Assembly: GCA_964035545.1 (NCBI GenBank)
Contig: OZ037766.1
Location: 1,855,501-1,919,500 of the forward strand
Length of the DNA stretch: 64,000 nt
Direction: 5' to 3'
From: Bugula neritina
Lineage: Eukaryota; Bryozoa; Gymnolaemata; Cheilostomatida; Bugulidae
Position numbers and translations under genes: made by a program. Shown here piece after piece: positions 53,101 through 62,564 of the stretch; positions within the stretch are counted from its first letter, which is position 1, and the number at the start of each line of letters is the position of its first letter. Under the pieces are notes generated by a model that worked only from the letters and a program-made list of their open reading frames with translations, was not told where the DNA came from and did no database searches.

Positions 53101-56100
53101 CTAAGTTATTTGATACCCCAAGAGCTTGTGGGGCATGTGTTGAACAGCACTTGTAATGTTTAAGTTGAAAAACAAAACTTGAAAGTTTGCCATGATTCAT
53201 AGATTTGCCGGGAGGAAACAGTCTGCTAATACTGACTGGGTTATAATTATTCTGGTCTAATGCAATTAGTAGTCAACTGCAACTGGCCATCTATTTATAG
53301 ACTGGTCAGGTTAAAAATAGTCATCAGGTAGACAGAATAGGTATAATCACTGTAACGGCTTCATTATAATTAAAAAATATATCAAAGAAATGCATCAGTC
53401 AGACTGTGAAAAACATGTGGGGATCAAAAGTTGATCCAGTGAATGGCAGGGTTGTTTGCTACTTGTTAGCAGACAACGGGATGTGCCAACAATTTGCATA
53501 AATTTACACTCAGCATCCAGAGCTAACACCAGGAGCTGACAGAACCTGGCAGACTCACAGGAGGTGACGAGAAAGATACGACTAATAATACTGTGAAGTA
53601 ATCTCCCCTGACTTAAGTTGTGTTTATACCTCTGCTGAAAAAAGTGCCGAGTTTCAGTTAATAACACTCGTCCGGGTACCCCTTTATAGTTTTACAGAAA
53701 CTCGGTAAAATCATATTGAGGCGGAAGCTTACTTTCTAAAAGTGAAATCTGACTTGTTTATTCGCTATTTGATGCCCTTTGAAAATGTCGTGAATTAGCG
53801 AAGTTGACAGCATAAAAACGATAATCGAGAAGGCGTAGGAGATATAATTATTAACATATAAGTACGTCTTCTAATCCCCATAGTCATAACTAAATAACGA
53901 TGTGTACAAGGAGTTATTACTCCTTTTGAGTATTATTCTGAACTCGGCTGATTAAGTTATCACAGTACAAACATTTTTACAAGTAGCTTTTACAATGCAA
54001 TGCAACTTGGGGAAATTTCAACTCGGCCAAATTGAATTTCTGACTGAAAATCGTGAAGGTATAAACGCAGCTTTAGTCATCCCGAAAATATTCCCATAAA
54101 AGTTAATTTTTTCCTTTAAACTCAGAGCAAGTGATAATAAAGCTAATCCTGTAGGTGTACAACCACTAATAGCAACAGAGAGTGAGTCACTAACAACAAG
54201 ATGTGACAGCAGAGTTGTATGAGTGACAAGGCAGAGCAGGTGCTCCATTATTGCCGATGGTGACACAACTCTTATAGAAAGTCCATCACTACAGATAAAA
54301 CACAACAACTCACTATAACATGTGGTTCTTGTTACTACACCGAGAGGAAGATAATTTGACTAAGAAGTTTACAAGGTGATGTTCCCACAACTTTCAGGCA
54401 GTTTCAATATTCATCACGATCGATGCTGAGATGAAAACCATTTCAATGTATTTCAACTTGTAGTTTACAGTCGGGACATTCAACTCCACTCCAAACCAGG
54501 AGACATAACTCCGGTATAAGAAATAAAGCATTGTCTACTTGGTCACAGGCTACCAACACTTTGTATACACACACAATACAAGCATAGAGGACAACTCCAA
54601 AACATAAGTAAAAATAGCCCAAGTACCTTGTATCTGGAGTTAACAGACCTCATTCTAGTTTCTTCTAGAACTTTTCTAACCGCTACCGTATCATTGGCCA
54701 ACACGCTGTGTATCAGAACCTGCAATAAGACCTCATATGTTTATCTCACTGAGTAACACTAATAGTACCTGCTTCTGACAGCAAAACACAGAGATGGGAG
54801 AATACAACTCCAAAGTGTAATGATTAAATACTGTTATGTCATAGTAGTATAATATTGCTAGAAGAAGCACCAAGTTGGGGGTGACTGAGTACAGTACAAA
54901 TACATAGACATCAGTTTCTAAACTGTACACTTGAGACCCCCAAACCAATGCACTCAGTGACCACCAACTCAATGCTTCTTCTAGCAACTTCTGTATAGTA
55001 GAGCTGGAATATTTACTATAGAGTATACAGCCACTACTAATTTAGTTTGCACGCATGCATTCAGTACACTACCTGCAGCTCATATTCTTAGACTACCTGC
55101 AGCTCATATTCTTAGACTACCTGCAGCCCAGCCTCAACTTACTGACTGATTTTTGTGCTCTGAAATCTTCTGAAGACATCGCAGGACAAACACCTCTTCA
55201 GTGCGCCGAGTGTTAGCCCAGTCGAGCACACTCTCACCGCTGCCGCCACTCTCACCGCTGCCGCCACTCTCACCGCTGCCGCCACTCTCACCGCTGCTGA
55301 CACAGATAGAGGTGACGCTGACCCAATTCCTGAGCAGCTTACAAACCATAGCGAAGTTTCCTGCAGACACAGCTTGGTGTAAGGGTGGGTTGAACTTCCT
55401 CACCAACTCCTTCATAGAACCTCTGCACAAGTCCAGCACACTCGTCCCAATCTACACGGAGAGAGAAGTATCAGTCCCACAATGCACTGGTAGTAGTACT
55501 TTGCATTCACACCATATTAATGAGGTCAGTCCCACAATGCACTGGTAGCACCCTCACCTTATTAGTTATTGTTGCGTCAGCCCCACAATGCAGCAGTGCC
55601 TCTGTCACCAGGTAATTGTGAGCCCTGACGGCAGCGTGTAGCGGTGTCTCCCCTTCCTGACAACAGAATAGTAGAGTCAGCACATGTCTGTGTACAGTTC
55701 TGTAGTACGGGGCTCACCCACCCCCCCCCTCACACAATCTGTGTAGCTTGAGCGAACAGTAGTGAATCTAATACTGGATCGGAAACACAGAAGGAAATGT
55801 AGTTTTTAAGAAGTTTTCCAGCTGTAGCCTTATTATTATTCAGAGAGTTAAGAGTAGAACAGAGTTAGTTCAGTATTAGAATCTATGAGTTTAACGCCAG
55901 AAAAGTTGAAATACGTACATCATTTTGCTTGTTGACAAGCGCCCCCTGTTGGGCCAACACATAGACAGGGGTGGGTAACTCCCGGGGGAACACAGATAGC
56001 CTGTGTAACGCGGTGTTTCCTTTCTACAAAATCATATGTGATGACATCACTTCCTAGATATATTTCCTATAGTGTAAGTACACAACCAAATCTAGAGCAA

Positions 56101-56453
56101 CATATTTTAGCCTCAATTTTCAATTTTAAACACAAAATCTCTCGACATGAACACTTTTACCCGTCAATACAATGTGATTCATTCATCTGATGTGAAATCA
56201 GCAAATCTCAAGCAGTTCAATAAAGTGACTTTCAACTGCCACTATCAGCAGGGTTTACAGGTTTTACACCTATTCCGTGAGAAACCTGAGTGTTTGTATC
56301 GCCCACCTTGTCTATCCCTCTATTAACATCCTTCTGTTGTAACAGTAGCCTCAGAGCATCGGCAGACAGATTTATCTCCACCTGCTTGTCACTGGAGTCA
56401 CGACTATCAAATACTTCTATCAGGAAGCTGTCCATTGATGTCTGACTGTCCAT
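20101..56453 (-). CDS. Ankyrin-repeat protein, 13 exons over 36 kb
   Basis: No orthologue recognised. Exons: 56453-56307, 56023-55919, 55656-55558, 55451-55143, 54719-54627, 52535-52425, 48164-48054, 42881-42774, 41188-41120, 41061-40987, 36509-36408, 22472-22287 and 20184-20101. They join without a stop to 532 residues. Ankyrin repeats include KGNTALHRLS, EGETPLHAAV with LLHCGADATI, PPLHQAVSAGN, ERSLLSIALE with LLLDDGVKTN, EGNTALIRAIIHG, and a C-terminal KGHTVLHKAI. A non-ankyrin helical part (about 362-443) runs from EKLTAGEVCEKIGRQDVRDF to PYADKSLKVAK. The end is GGVGAGL-stop, with no membrane segment or FYVE/kinase domain. Exon 4 holds a GESGGS tandem. Every exon is phase 0 on both sides, so extra cassette exons could have been missed. 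The exon-10 donor is weak (GTGGAA); a stronger GTAAGG 58 bp on would break the frame. A cytoplasmic scaffold role is inference. Confidence 0.75.
20660..20845. repeat. 48-bp tandem repeat, four copies
   Basis: Four units starting ACAGGTACTTGCAAGTTGAT, in the last intron of the ankyrin gene. A plus-strand frame from 20447 to 20878 reads through them with the 16-residue motif TGTCKLICHITDNYVT. No splice partner or known domain was identified, so it is recorded as a repeat rather than a gene. Confidence 0.8.
23335..23735 (+). promoter_or_regulatory. Putative promoter and 5' untranslated exon of the SERTA-domain gene
   Basis: A locally GC/CpG-richer patch holds two CCAAT words (GGCCAATCC near 23357, GACCAATAGG near 23398), followed by a likely untranslated exon ending at a strong donor GTAAGTT (23736). 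A matching acceptor TATTACAG ends at 24814, and the coding ATG follows at 24879. Transcription start is not determined. Confidence 0.45.
24879..25292 (+). CDS. SERTA-domain (TRIP-Br/SERTAD-like) protein, nested gene
   Basis: Intronless 137-residue coding region. A basic N-terminus MKRKLIEP precedes a SERTA-type helix pair at about 29-61 (KQSLKKLKD, then CLRQAVLIRNTFIRAKDL); family consensus is SLxKL...EPxLRxxVLIxNTLRxIQ. The rest is polar and acidic (DNSDLLIDLEPVD) and could be a transactivation region. SERTAD proteins are small nuclear cofactors of E2F/DP and PHD-bromodomain factors; that role here is inference from the family. The ATG follows an acceptor at 24814, so the first exon is untranslated. 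The gene lies on the opposite strand inside the 13.9 kb intron 22473-36407 of the ankyrin gene. AATAAA near 25729 could end the transcript. The SERTA match is by eye. Confidence 0.62.
   Translation: MKRKLIEPLNDPCRVVLKRFKEKRTKILKQSLKKLKDIPDAEQCLRQAVLIRNTFIRAKDLSPKTFERQLPTLTAESLDQDNSDLLIDLEPVDKQMTDSNGNSSSYPEQSHYVSTERSQCGSSKDLQMDSRQLVAVS
25770..30310. other. Ankyrin-gene intron sequence, no gene recognised
   Basis: About 4.5 kb. Only short random open frames, small duplications and a GACAGACAAACAGACAGACGGAC-type low-complexity patch near 30150 were seen. Confidence 0.5.
30316..30447. repeat. TATAATATAATA low-complexity palindromic block
   Basis: About 130 bp of TATAATA words in both orientations, able to form a long AT hairpin. 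Confidence 0.8.
31963..32184 (+). other. Open frame ending in an acidic stretch and a basic NLS-like tail
   Basis: A 73-residue frame. The N-terminal half is hydrophobic (QLVIIIIFYMF). The C-terminal half, FHQLTELILNELVESQ followed by SDDEESEDDYEPPRKRARH, has protein-like composition. An AG just before AVENDY suggests it could be the last exon of an unrecognised plus-strand gene. No upstream exon was identified; it may equally be a fossil or chance. Confidence 0.25.
32233..32345. repeat. (TA)n / ATATATAC microsatellite
   Basis: About 110 bp of TATATATA with interspersed C and G, just downstream of the open frame ending at 32184. Confidence 0.9.
32962..33050. repeat. 20-bp tandem repeat (TATCTGCATATATTATGTTA)
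   Basis: Four to five units, the later ones shortened or altered. Confidence 0.85.
33879..33985. repeat. 15-bp minisatellite with GTAAGTACA core
   Basis: About seven units of GTAAGAGTAAGTACA type on the plus strand. Each holds one or two GTAAG words resembling splice donors. Confidence 0.85.
34000..35720. other. Ankyrin-gene intron sequence, no gene recognised
   Basis: Contains a short plus-strand frame at 34586-34819 with MALKYDIFVSRKFDEGKK and a nearby minus-strand frame. Neither has splice support or a known domain. Confidence 0.45.
35724..35841. repeat. 32-bp tandem repeat, about four copies
   Basis: Unit GACTATATAAGTTATATATT plus twelve more bases, nearly identical between copies, so probably recent. 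Confidence 0.9.
37111..38335. other. Intron sequence with short plus-strand open frames
   Basis: Frames at 37261-37473, 37534-37806 and 37855-38037 have near-normal amino-acid composition but belong to no family I recognise. They could be remnants of a retroelement; no reverse transcriptase or integrase motif was seen. A 12-bp CTCTACTATCAG tandem lies at 37738-37785. Confidence 0.3.
38336..38766. repeat. 23-bp minisatellite (TATTCCTACTCATATAGCCCTAG)
   Basis: About 19 units with very few differences (CTCGTATAG in two, CAAGTATT in one), in the intron between the exons at 40987 and 36509 of the ankyrin gene. Confidence 0.93.
39431..39638 (-). repeat. tRNA-derived SINE-like element, copy B
   Basis: On the minus strand it begins GGAGCAGCCGGGGTCTAGGG, has a B-box-like GGGCTGGAGCCC, and shares its tail with copy A at 16921-17162. 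It is flanked by similar 17-bp sequences, CCACTACTATTCATACT (from about 39413) and CCACCACTGTTAATACT (from about 39645), which may be a diverged target-site duplication. Confidence 0.72.
40420..40515 (-). repeat. Possible tRNA-like SINE fragment
   Basis: The minus strand holds GGCGCTGTAGTACTCTAG at one end and AAAGTTCAATTCCC (B-box-like) about 60 bp further. It shares the head layout of the other copies but no clear tail. Confidence 0.25.
41371..41438. repeat. GTGA tetranucleotide microsatellite
   Basis: GTGAGTGAATGAGTAGATGA-type imperfect tetranucleotide run. A second, longer GTGA run lies at 62341-62460. Confidence 0.85.
42900..45710. other. Ankyrin-gene intron sequence, no gene recognised
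   Basis: AT-rich, with G/C homopolymer runs near 44270 and 44480. No conserved protein sequence seen. Confidence 0.5.
45716..46945. repeat. 21-bp satellite-like array, about 58 copies
   Basis: Unit GGTGGCCATAGCATATAATAG with two main variable positions: C/T in GGCCAT/GGTCAT and T/C in ATATAAT/ATACAAT. It is 1.2 kb long, inside the intron between the exons at 42881 and 48054 of the ankyrin gene. Unit length divisible by three leaves long stop-free frames on both strands; these are not genes. Confidence 0.95.
46946..48053. other. Intron sequence with one long minus-strand open frame
   Basis: The frame at 47396-47839 (147 codons) has no recognised domain. Codon-like composition could reflect an old retroelement. 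No splice evidence. Confidence 0.3.
48165..50950. other. Ankyrin-gene intron sequence, no gene recognised
   Basis: Contains homopolymer C runs (near 49108 and 49560) and a TATACAG/TATATAA patch at about 49784-49860. Open frames here lack recognisable protein features. Confidence 0.45.
50955..51200. repeat. 25-bp minisatellite (AACTGATAATCTGCAGAAGGTAATC)
   Basis: Ten almost perfect units without unique spacers, in the intron between the exons at 52425 and 48164. Confidence 0.93.
51916..52035. repeat. 14-bp tandem repeat (GGTAACTAGTAACT)
   Basis: About eight units, degenerating towards the right into CTAATGACTAGTAA variants. Confidence 0.85.
52545..52640. repeat. 31-bp tandem repeat, three copies
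   Basis: Units starting AGTCCAGAGTACGACTTAAC, lying directly upstream (gene orientation) of the acceptor of the ankyrin exon 52535-52425. Confidence 0.8.
52700..54620. other. Ankyrin-gene intron sequence, no gene recognised
   Basis: Open frames at 53395-53667 and 54018-54308 on the minus strand show no domain. A segment at 54497-54535 matches one at 32455-32490. Confidence 0.4.
55229..55297 (-). repeat. 18-bp in-frame coding repeat (GESGGS)
   Basis: Lies inside exon 4 of the ankyrin gene, about residues 171-191. Three and a half copies of GGTGAGAGTGGCGGCAGC keep the frame open and insert a flexible Gly/Ser/Glu linker between ankyrin segments. Each unit contains GGTGAG, a donor-like word. 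Confidence 0.9.
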
Positions 56454-57058
56454 TGATGTCTAATTGCAAATCAATGAGTTGTTTAACCAAATTAGTCTTG
56501 TTTGATGTCATTTTAAAAAGATACGGAAATATATGAATAAATTTAAACTGGAAAGTAATGAATGCAATCACTACACTCAAACAGTATATTTCAGTAGATA
56601 CTGAGAAGACTTCACATTTTCAATAGAAGCAACATCAATGTTCTGGCTTACAACAATTTCATCAAGTTTACAAAACAAAGCCTGAACTACAATCACTTTT
56701 ATTACATAATAAATTTACACATGAACATGGAAATAATACCACTTACCTAAAGCGGGCTAGCTGACCTTGTATATTCACATGGGGCAGCAAATACCACTAT
56801 ACCACATGTCATAACTACTGCTGCTGCTACTGCTGCTACTACTACTACTGCTGCCTATTATAACTATCCACTTAAGCAAATAGCAACCTTAGCGCTAAAA
56901 CATTCACTGAATACAATGCCTGTCAATATATCTCAGCAAATGTAAAGTTTTCACTTGCTGTCAAAAGAGCTGAAATAATGTCAATACAAATACTGTATCA
57001 ACAATTTGAGTTCAAACAAATAAAGTCAATTCTTAGTACAATAGCACCTACAATGTAT
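56454..57058. other. Upstream region of the ankyrin gene
   Basis: About 600 bp 5' of the ankyrin ATG. Contains a short TGCTGC/ACTACT trinucleotide run near 56818-56855. An AG sits just before the ATG region (near 56461), so a further untranslated exon is possible. No core promoter element identified. Confidence 0.4.
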
Positions 57059-57495
57059 TATAATACTGTGCTATATATTACTATATGCTAGCCAATATAT
57101 TACATATTATGCACTATGTATTACAGTATATTACATACTATACACTATACATTACAATATATTACATACTATACACTATATATTACAATATATTACATAC
57201 TATACACTATATATTACAATATATTACATACTATACACTATATATTACAATATATTACATACTATACACTATGTATTACAGTATATTACATACTATACAC
57301 TATACATTACAATATATTACATACTATACACTACAATATAATACATACTATACACTATATATTATAATATATTACATACTATACAGTATATATTATAATA
57401 TATTACATACTATACAGTATACACTATAATATATTACATACTATACAGTATGTATTATAATATATTACATACTATACAGTATACACTATATATTA
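57059..57495. repeat. 31-bp AT-rich minisatellite (ATTACAATATATTACATACT...)
   Basis: About 14 units. Successive units shift the reading frame, so the overlapping open frames through it are repeat artefacts. Confidence 0.9.
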
Positions 57496-58768
57496 TAGTT
57501 ACCAAGGCAACAGCTATGAATATAACAACACTTGGAACAAAGAGGAGAAAGAATAATGTAAGGTGAGGTTTAAACTTGAGAAGATTTAACCAAGAACAGA
57601 GCAAATATTTCATGGGAATGAAGTAAGTAAAAGTTGCTAGTGATCTGCCAAAGAACCTCAACAAAACCGGCATTGTGTTGGTAGAAAATCTACGTGTTAG
57701 TGTGATCGAGGAAATGACATGAGAGACCATCACATCATTAATTTGATTGGTTAAACGTGAATAAATACTCACCATTAATAACTACTATAACATACTTGGA
57801 AGATAAAGTTGTTAGACTGAGATACTCACATCGGAGTCACTATGTTGTAACTAAGGGTAAAACTGAGACCTAAAGATAATTTTTCTGCATCTATTTTACA
57901 ACATTTGGCTGTACAAAACATTCTAAAATAGTCATTTACAACTTATTTAGTATAAACATATATACACAGCTATACTGGCCAGCACTGGTCTGTAAAGATA
58001 AACAGTCAAATTGTTAGTAAAAGTCCCCTTAGGTTCACCAATCATCATCACAGGAACAATGCTTCTTACATTAACGTACACATTACATCTAGCTTCCTAT
58101 AGGAGTTGTCTTCTATATAACCGGAATAGACGGAATATAGTCCCGGGAATTGCAGGCTAAAGCCATGAAATGGGATGAGCTCTACAAATAGGTAGATGTG
58201 TAAGAATTGTCCCCTCTTACTTCAACAGTCATGTATAAAATAACTGTGGAATGCAGAGTTACCTTCCCATGTAATGAGTGTGAAGCAAACGATAATCAGT
58301 AGTAATAAATATACTGCATGTAATAAAAACCAACTCAAGAACCAACTTTCCAAAATATAAGTGACTAAAACATTACAGAAACTTTTTGAATACTTCTGCT
58401 ACTTCCAGAGATGTTAATAGAGTTCTGTTCACAAGAAATTTTCATTCTGTTTACTCACTATATTTCTGTAGCATTGAAGATATTTTTGCCATCTGTTTTG
58501 CAAAATTAAAGACTTGCTAATCTTAACCAACACGCTGTCATGTAAAATATATTCTATTACTTAGGATAAATCATCATCTCTCAAATATCTTCTCTCTTGA
58601 ACAAACACATTTTACTGTCTCTGATACATGTATGCAGATTAGACATAGCAAATTATACAACGTGTAGGGTGGTAGCAGAAGGCCTCCGCTGTTGTCCAGA
58701 AAGCAAGTAGTTAGGACTCAAGCTAAATCAAGACAAGTACATACAGAGAAGAGGAGAGAAAGACATAC

Positions 58769-59667
58769 CTGTGCGGTGTGTAGTGTAACCAGTGTATCTC
58801 CGAGCTGAGTAATAGTAAACAGGCTGGCTCTGATCTTCACATAAAACCTGAGGAACAAACATACAAGTAATAGCTACAGAATTTACACAGCTTTACCGCA
58901 ACTAGAATAAAACATTACGCTGTGTGCTACCTTTCACGCAGTTTCAACACTGAGTGGTGAATTGTAATAAAGTTAATATTAAATTGTAACAAATATAATA
59001 GCCGACAATTAAATTATAATATATAAAGATGAGATAGTCACATGACAAGAGATAAGAGCACTGATTGGTCAGCTAGAATTACTCACTTAGCCGGACATCT
59101 GATGATAGCCACTCGAGACTCAGAGCTAAACTTGATGATGTCAAACGTGACAGCCCCTCCTAACTACAAAGTAGAGTTTAAAAGTTACAAAATGAAACTA
59201 AAATCTACTTAAAAATAAATTTCAATTAACAAGAGGGAATAAAAGTATAACACAACATGAGCCTAGACATCCAAACTGAACTCTTCTCAATGGTGTGGAA
59301 AATTGGAGAATAAAGTAACTATTTCAAATTTTCTCTAATAGGCTATAAAAGTCATACATACTGTTCCAAACAGCGATCTCATGGACATGTTCATCACATG
59401 CTTCAATGCTTTGGCTGTAGCGTAAAGTCTCTGAGTACTATGAAGTATTCTAAAAACAGTATGGTCATGTGACTAAATGTTATATTATTACTACTTGCTA
59501 TTGTTAATCAGTTTGTGAACAACCAGAAGTGAAAAGAGAAGTTAGACATACATTTCCACCTTTAAATATCTGTAAGGAAGTGCATTTAACTTCGAAACTA
59601 TTCTTTTGAATTTGTATTTGGGATCTTCATTCACCTGCTGGCATGAATCAGCATTTTCATCTGCCAT
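58769..59667 (-). CDS. RPP14: Rpp14/Pop5-family ribonuclease P protein subunit (3' end unresolved)
   Basis: Subunit of nuclear RNase P/MRP, which process tRNA 5' ends and rRNA. Four exons join in frame: 59667-59552, 59449-59362, 59163-59087 and 58847-58769, giving 120 residues against about 124 in human RPP14. Seen: MADENADSCQQ start, LPYRYLKVEI (compare the EYHYMKV start of the family fold), a helix ending MRSLFGT, then the strand pair FDIIKFSSESRVAIIRC, and FYVKIRASLFTITQLG before LVTLHTAQ. Strand order and lengths fit Rpp14/Pop5. After HTAQ is a good donor, GTATGT. A 21-nt candidate exon at 57851-57831 (LQHSDSD) with good splice sites may continue it, but no stop-containing last exon was found. 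Upstream neighbour of the ankyrin gene, same strand. Confidence 0.68.
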
Positions 59668-60609
59668 TTTGTGTACCTAAATATTATTTATAATGTCCAA
59701 CAGGTAATGGCAATAAATTTGTAGTTCACATCATTATTTTTAAAACCAAAATATATATATAATTTCACATGTAAAAACATTTATTTATAAAATAAACTTT
59801 TCAAACTGTTTTACATGAATCTAACACATTTATAGCACATATATAAACATATAATGTGTGCTATGAGCTATGTTATTTACCCAGGAACTAATGGAATTAG
59901 ATCTAATACTAAAAGGAAATCTATTTCAATCCAATTTACCAATCCCCAGCACTGAATAGGCCGATAGGTTAACTTGGTTGGTATGGCTGTATACTGACTA
60001 GATTTCTTTCATATGAACTAGAAATCTAAGATAAATCAGATACCAGAAAGGTATTAAAATAAACACCTTTGTGAGCACATAACTCCATAATACATTTTTT
60101 TTTATTTGATATTCATACGATGTCAATTATATTTTGTCTCACATATACACATTTGGTAAATAAATATACAGCAAAACTAAATTGAAGAGTTGCTTTAAGG
60201 AATTTTAATTCTTAAATTAAGTTCTTGGTGTTCTCTGCTAGGATATATGCAGCTACCAAAATAAAATCTAGCCTAAATTTATTTCCCCAAAGCTAATTTG
60301 TTTCAGAATCTATTCTTACCAGTTTAATAATTCAATTCTTAAAAAGAGAATATCATAATAACTGGGGCCAATCAGCCTGCAGTAAAAACAATTAACTTAA
60401 TGATTGCCATTGGTAGTTATAAAATACTATTTGATTGAATGACTGTGACATAAGATAAGTTCTGTAATAATAATAACAATAATATACTCACAAGCTTTAC
60501 TAGCCTTCATCTAATTATATAACAATGAGTGCATAGTGACAGCTCTAAGCCATAGTGATGGTATCAATAAACATTAATTTAATACTATCTACGTATCTAT
60601 TTTAAATTT

Positions 60610-60850
60610 ATAGTTACTGTTATACATTAAATTAATACAGTTATAGCATTTAATAATTGATTTAAACTTATTTTCATTTATTTGTATTAAAATTATCTTG
60701 TTAAACTTGAATATCAAATTTAATTATAATTAAAGTTAATGATCACAATTCAACAACTACAAGATAATTTTAATGCAAATTAATCAAACTATATTTAAAT
60801 CAATTATCAAATGCTATAGCTTTATAATTACCGTTAGTGTTAGTATAGCT
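60610..60850. repeat. Long inverted repeat (foldback element)
   Basis: The arm at about 60640-60712 (words TTATAGCATTTAATAATTGA and TTAAAATTATCTTGT) is matched in reverse complement at about 60760-60830 (ACAAGATAATTTTAA, TCAATTATCAAATGCTATAG). Arms are about 70-75 bp or longer, with a centre near 60735. It could be a MITE-like foldback element or a local AT palindrome. Confidence 0.75.
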
Positions 60851-62340
60851 GTATTAGAGTAAGAGTATATATAACCATTAGTATTAAAATACTTTCAAAA
60901 TAAATAAAAATCTCATTATCAGTGAATCAATTTACTTTTAGTCAATAGCAATATCAATATGAATAATTGAATTTGAATTATTTGAATAATTATACCTATA
61001 AGTATAATAATAATGTAAATGAATTATGAATAGCCTTTCAATTTTCACTTTTACTCATGACTTTCACTTAGTCTTATCATTATTGATTATGACCATCATT
61101 ATGATTATGCCAAGCCCAATGCCAATGGTAATACTCACTAATAGTAATAGACTATCACTATCACTATGACTATCACTATGGTTATCAAATGTAATAAAGT
61201 TATCCTTAGAGTTAGTGTCATTATGATTAAGATAATTCAGATAATCATAGTTATACTTATTATAATCATATTGATATTCGCTATGATAATGAAATTGAAA
61301 TGACAAACTGAAACTCAAAGTGAAACCGAAAGTCAAAGCGAGTCACACTCACTGTCAGTGTGAGTGTCAGTGCAAGTGTCACCTCGTATCGGTATCGAAT
61401 CTGGCATTAAGTATTATTATAAGTATTATATACATTGATTGAGTAGATATTCCTCATCATTTTACGTCGAGAGAGTAATTTTAAAGACAATGAACTCACC
61501 ATGCACTCTTATCACTATATCTCAAGTTAAACTTAATGTAAATGTCTCAACCTGAATTTTCCATTTTGAGTGTTCTTGAACTTTGCGAACGCGTGGAAGT
61601 TGGGAGTGGCACGTGTTAATTTGTTATTGCACCCGCGGGCAAGTTTTATCGTGAATGCAGGTAAAACATTTTATGGACTTCCACAGAGAAAGGATAACTC
61701 TTTATTCTAAATTTCGCAACCAATAGAATATTACAATGCAAGATATCTGGGTAGATAAAGTAGCTTTGTTTAACGAGTTGTCTTTTCTTGGCATCAACTA
61801 TTTCTATTGTTGGTCATGGTATCTTTTTTATCTCGCTGCATTTAAAAACTGACCTTAACAAATACCTGAAGATTACACTATTTTGATAACAAGACACTAT
61901 ACATGCTAATATTATTTTATTGCACCACTGTTTTTATACAATACACTATGTACATGCATTCATAAAAAGTAATAATAAATACACAATATGAAAGAGGTAT
62001 ATCAGCGCATCAAAAAGAATTATATAAAAAAATCAAAGCTCTTCAAAAATTAATCATCATAAATGTTAAAGTACTCAGTTTCATTTCATTTTTGTAAAAA
62101 GTAAAAAAACTAAAATTGATAGAAGATTTTTTTTATACATTGCTCAGAAAATTGCATAGCTCCCATTATCTTCAGTAGCTGATATTTGCTCACATTATTA
62201 TGATGACAAACAGTCTGCAGTTTATTTTATAAGACATGCATCAAGCTATGCCTGCATATGAGATGTCTATATTACAACAGCTTATAAGGTTGAGTAAAGG
62301 TATGCCCAGTCTTAAGTTACCACATACAGGCCTTGAATGA

Positions 62341-62460
62341 GTGAGTGACTAAATGAAGGAGTGAGTGAGTGAGTGAGTGAGTGAGTGAGTGAGTGAGTGA
62401 ATGAAGAAGTGAGTGAGTTAGTGAGTGAGCGAGTGGGTGTTCGAGTGAATGGTGGGTGAG
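62341..62460. repeat. GAGT/GTGA microsatellite
   Basis: A run of GTGAGTGAGTGA with interruptions; the minus-strand frame of THSLTHSLTHSL through it is not coding. Confidence 0.9.
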
Positions 62461-62564
62461 CGCGAGCGATAATAAAAGGCCGAGTGACTGAGTAAATGAG
62501 TGCCTGACTGTCTTCTTCTAGAATATCCAACGATTGCTTATAGATCTTGTTTCTCGCCGAACTA

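Larger units (their letters stand above)
59668..62564. other. AT-rich intergenic DNA with a foldback and cryptic simple sequence
   Basis: No gene recognised. It holds the inverted repeat at about 60610-60850, degenerate TATGACTATCAC-type sequence at about 61064-61330, and a GTGA microsatellite at 62341-62460. Confidence 0.55.

Noticed and set aside
57085-57775. Open frames ILHTIHYTLQYITYY and a hydrophobic minus-strand frame nearby
   Set aside because: The first is the 31-bp AT repeat. The second has no splice support and partly overlaps the repeat.
62312-62530. Frame ending in THSLTHSLTHSLTPSF
   Set aside because: It reads the GTGA microsatellite. Only the unrepeated part near 62520-62584 was considered, as a possible exon of the Tae4-like gene.
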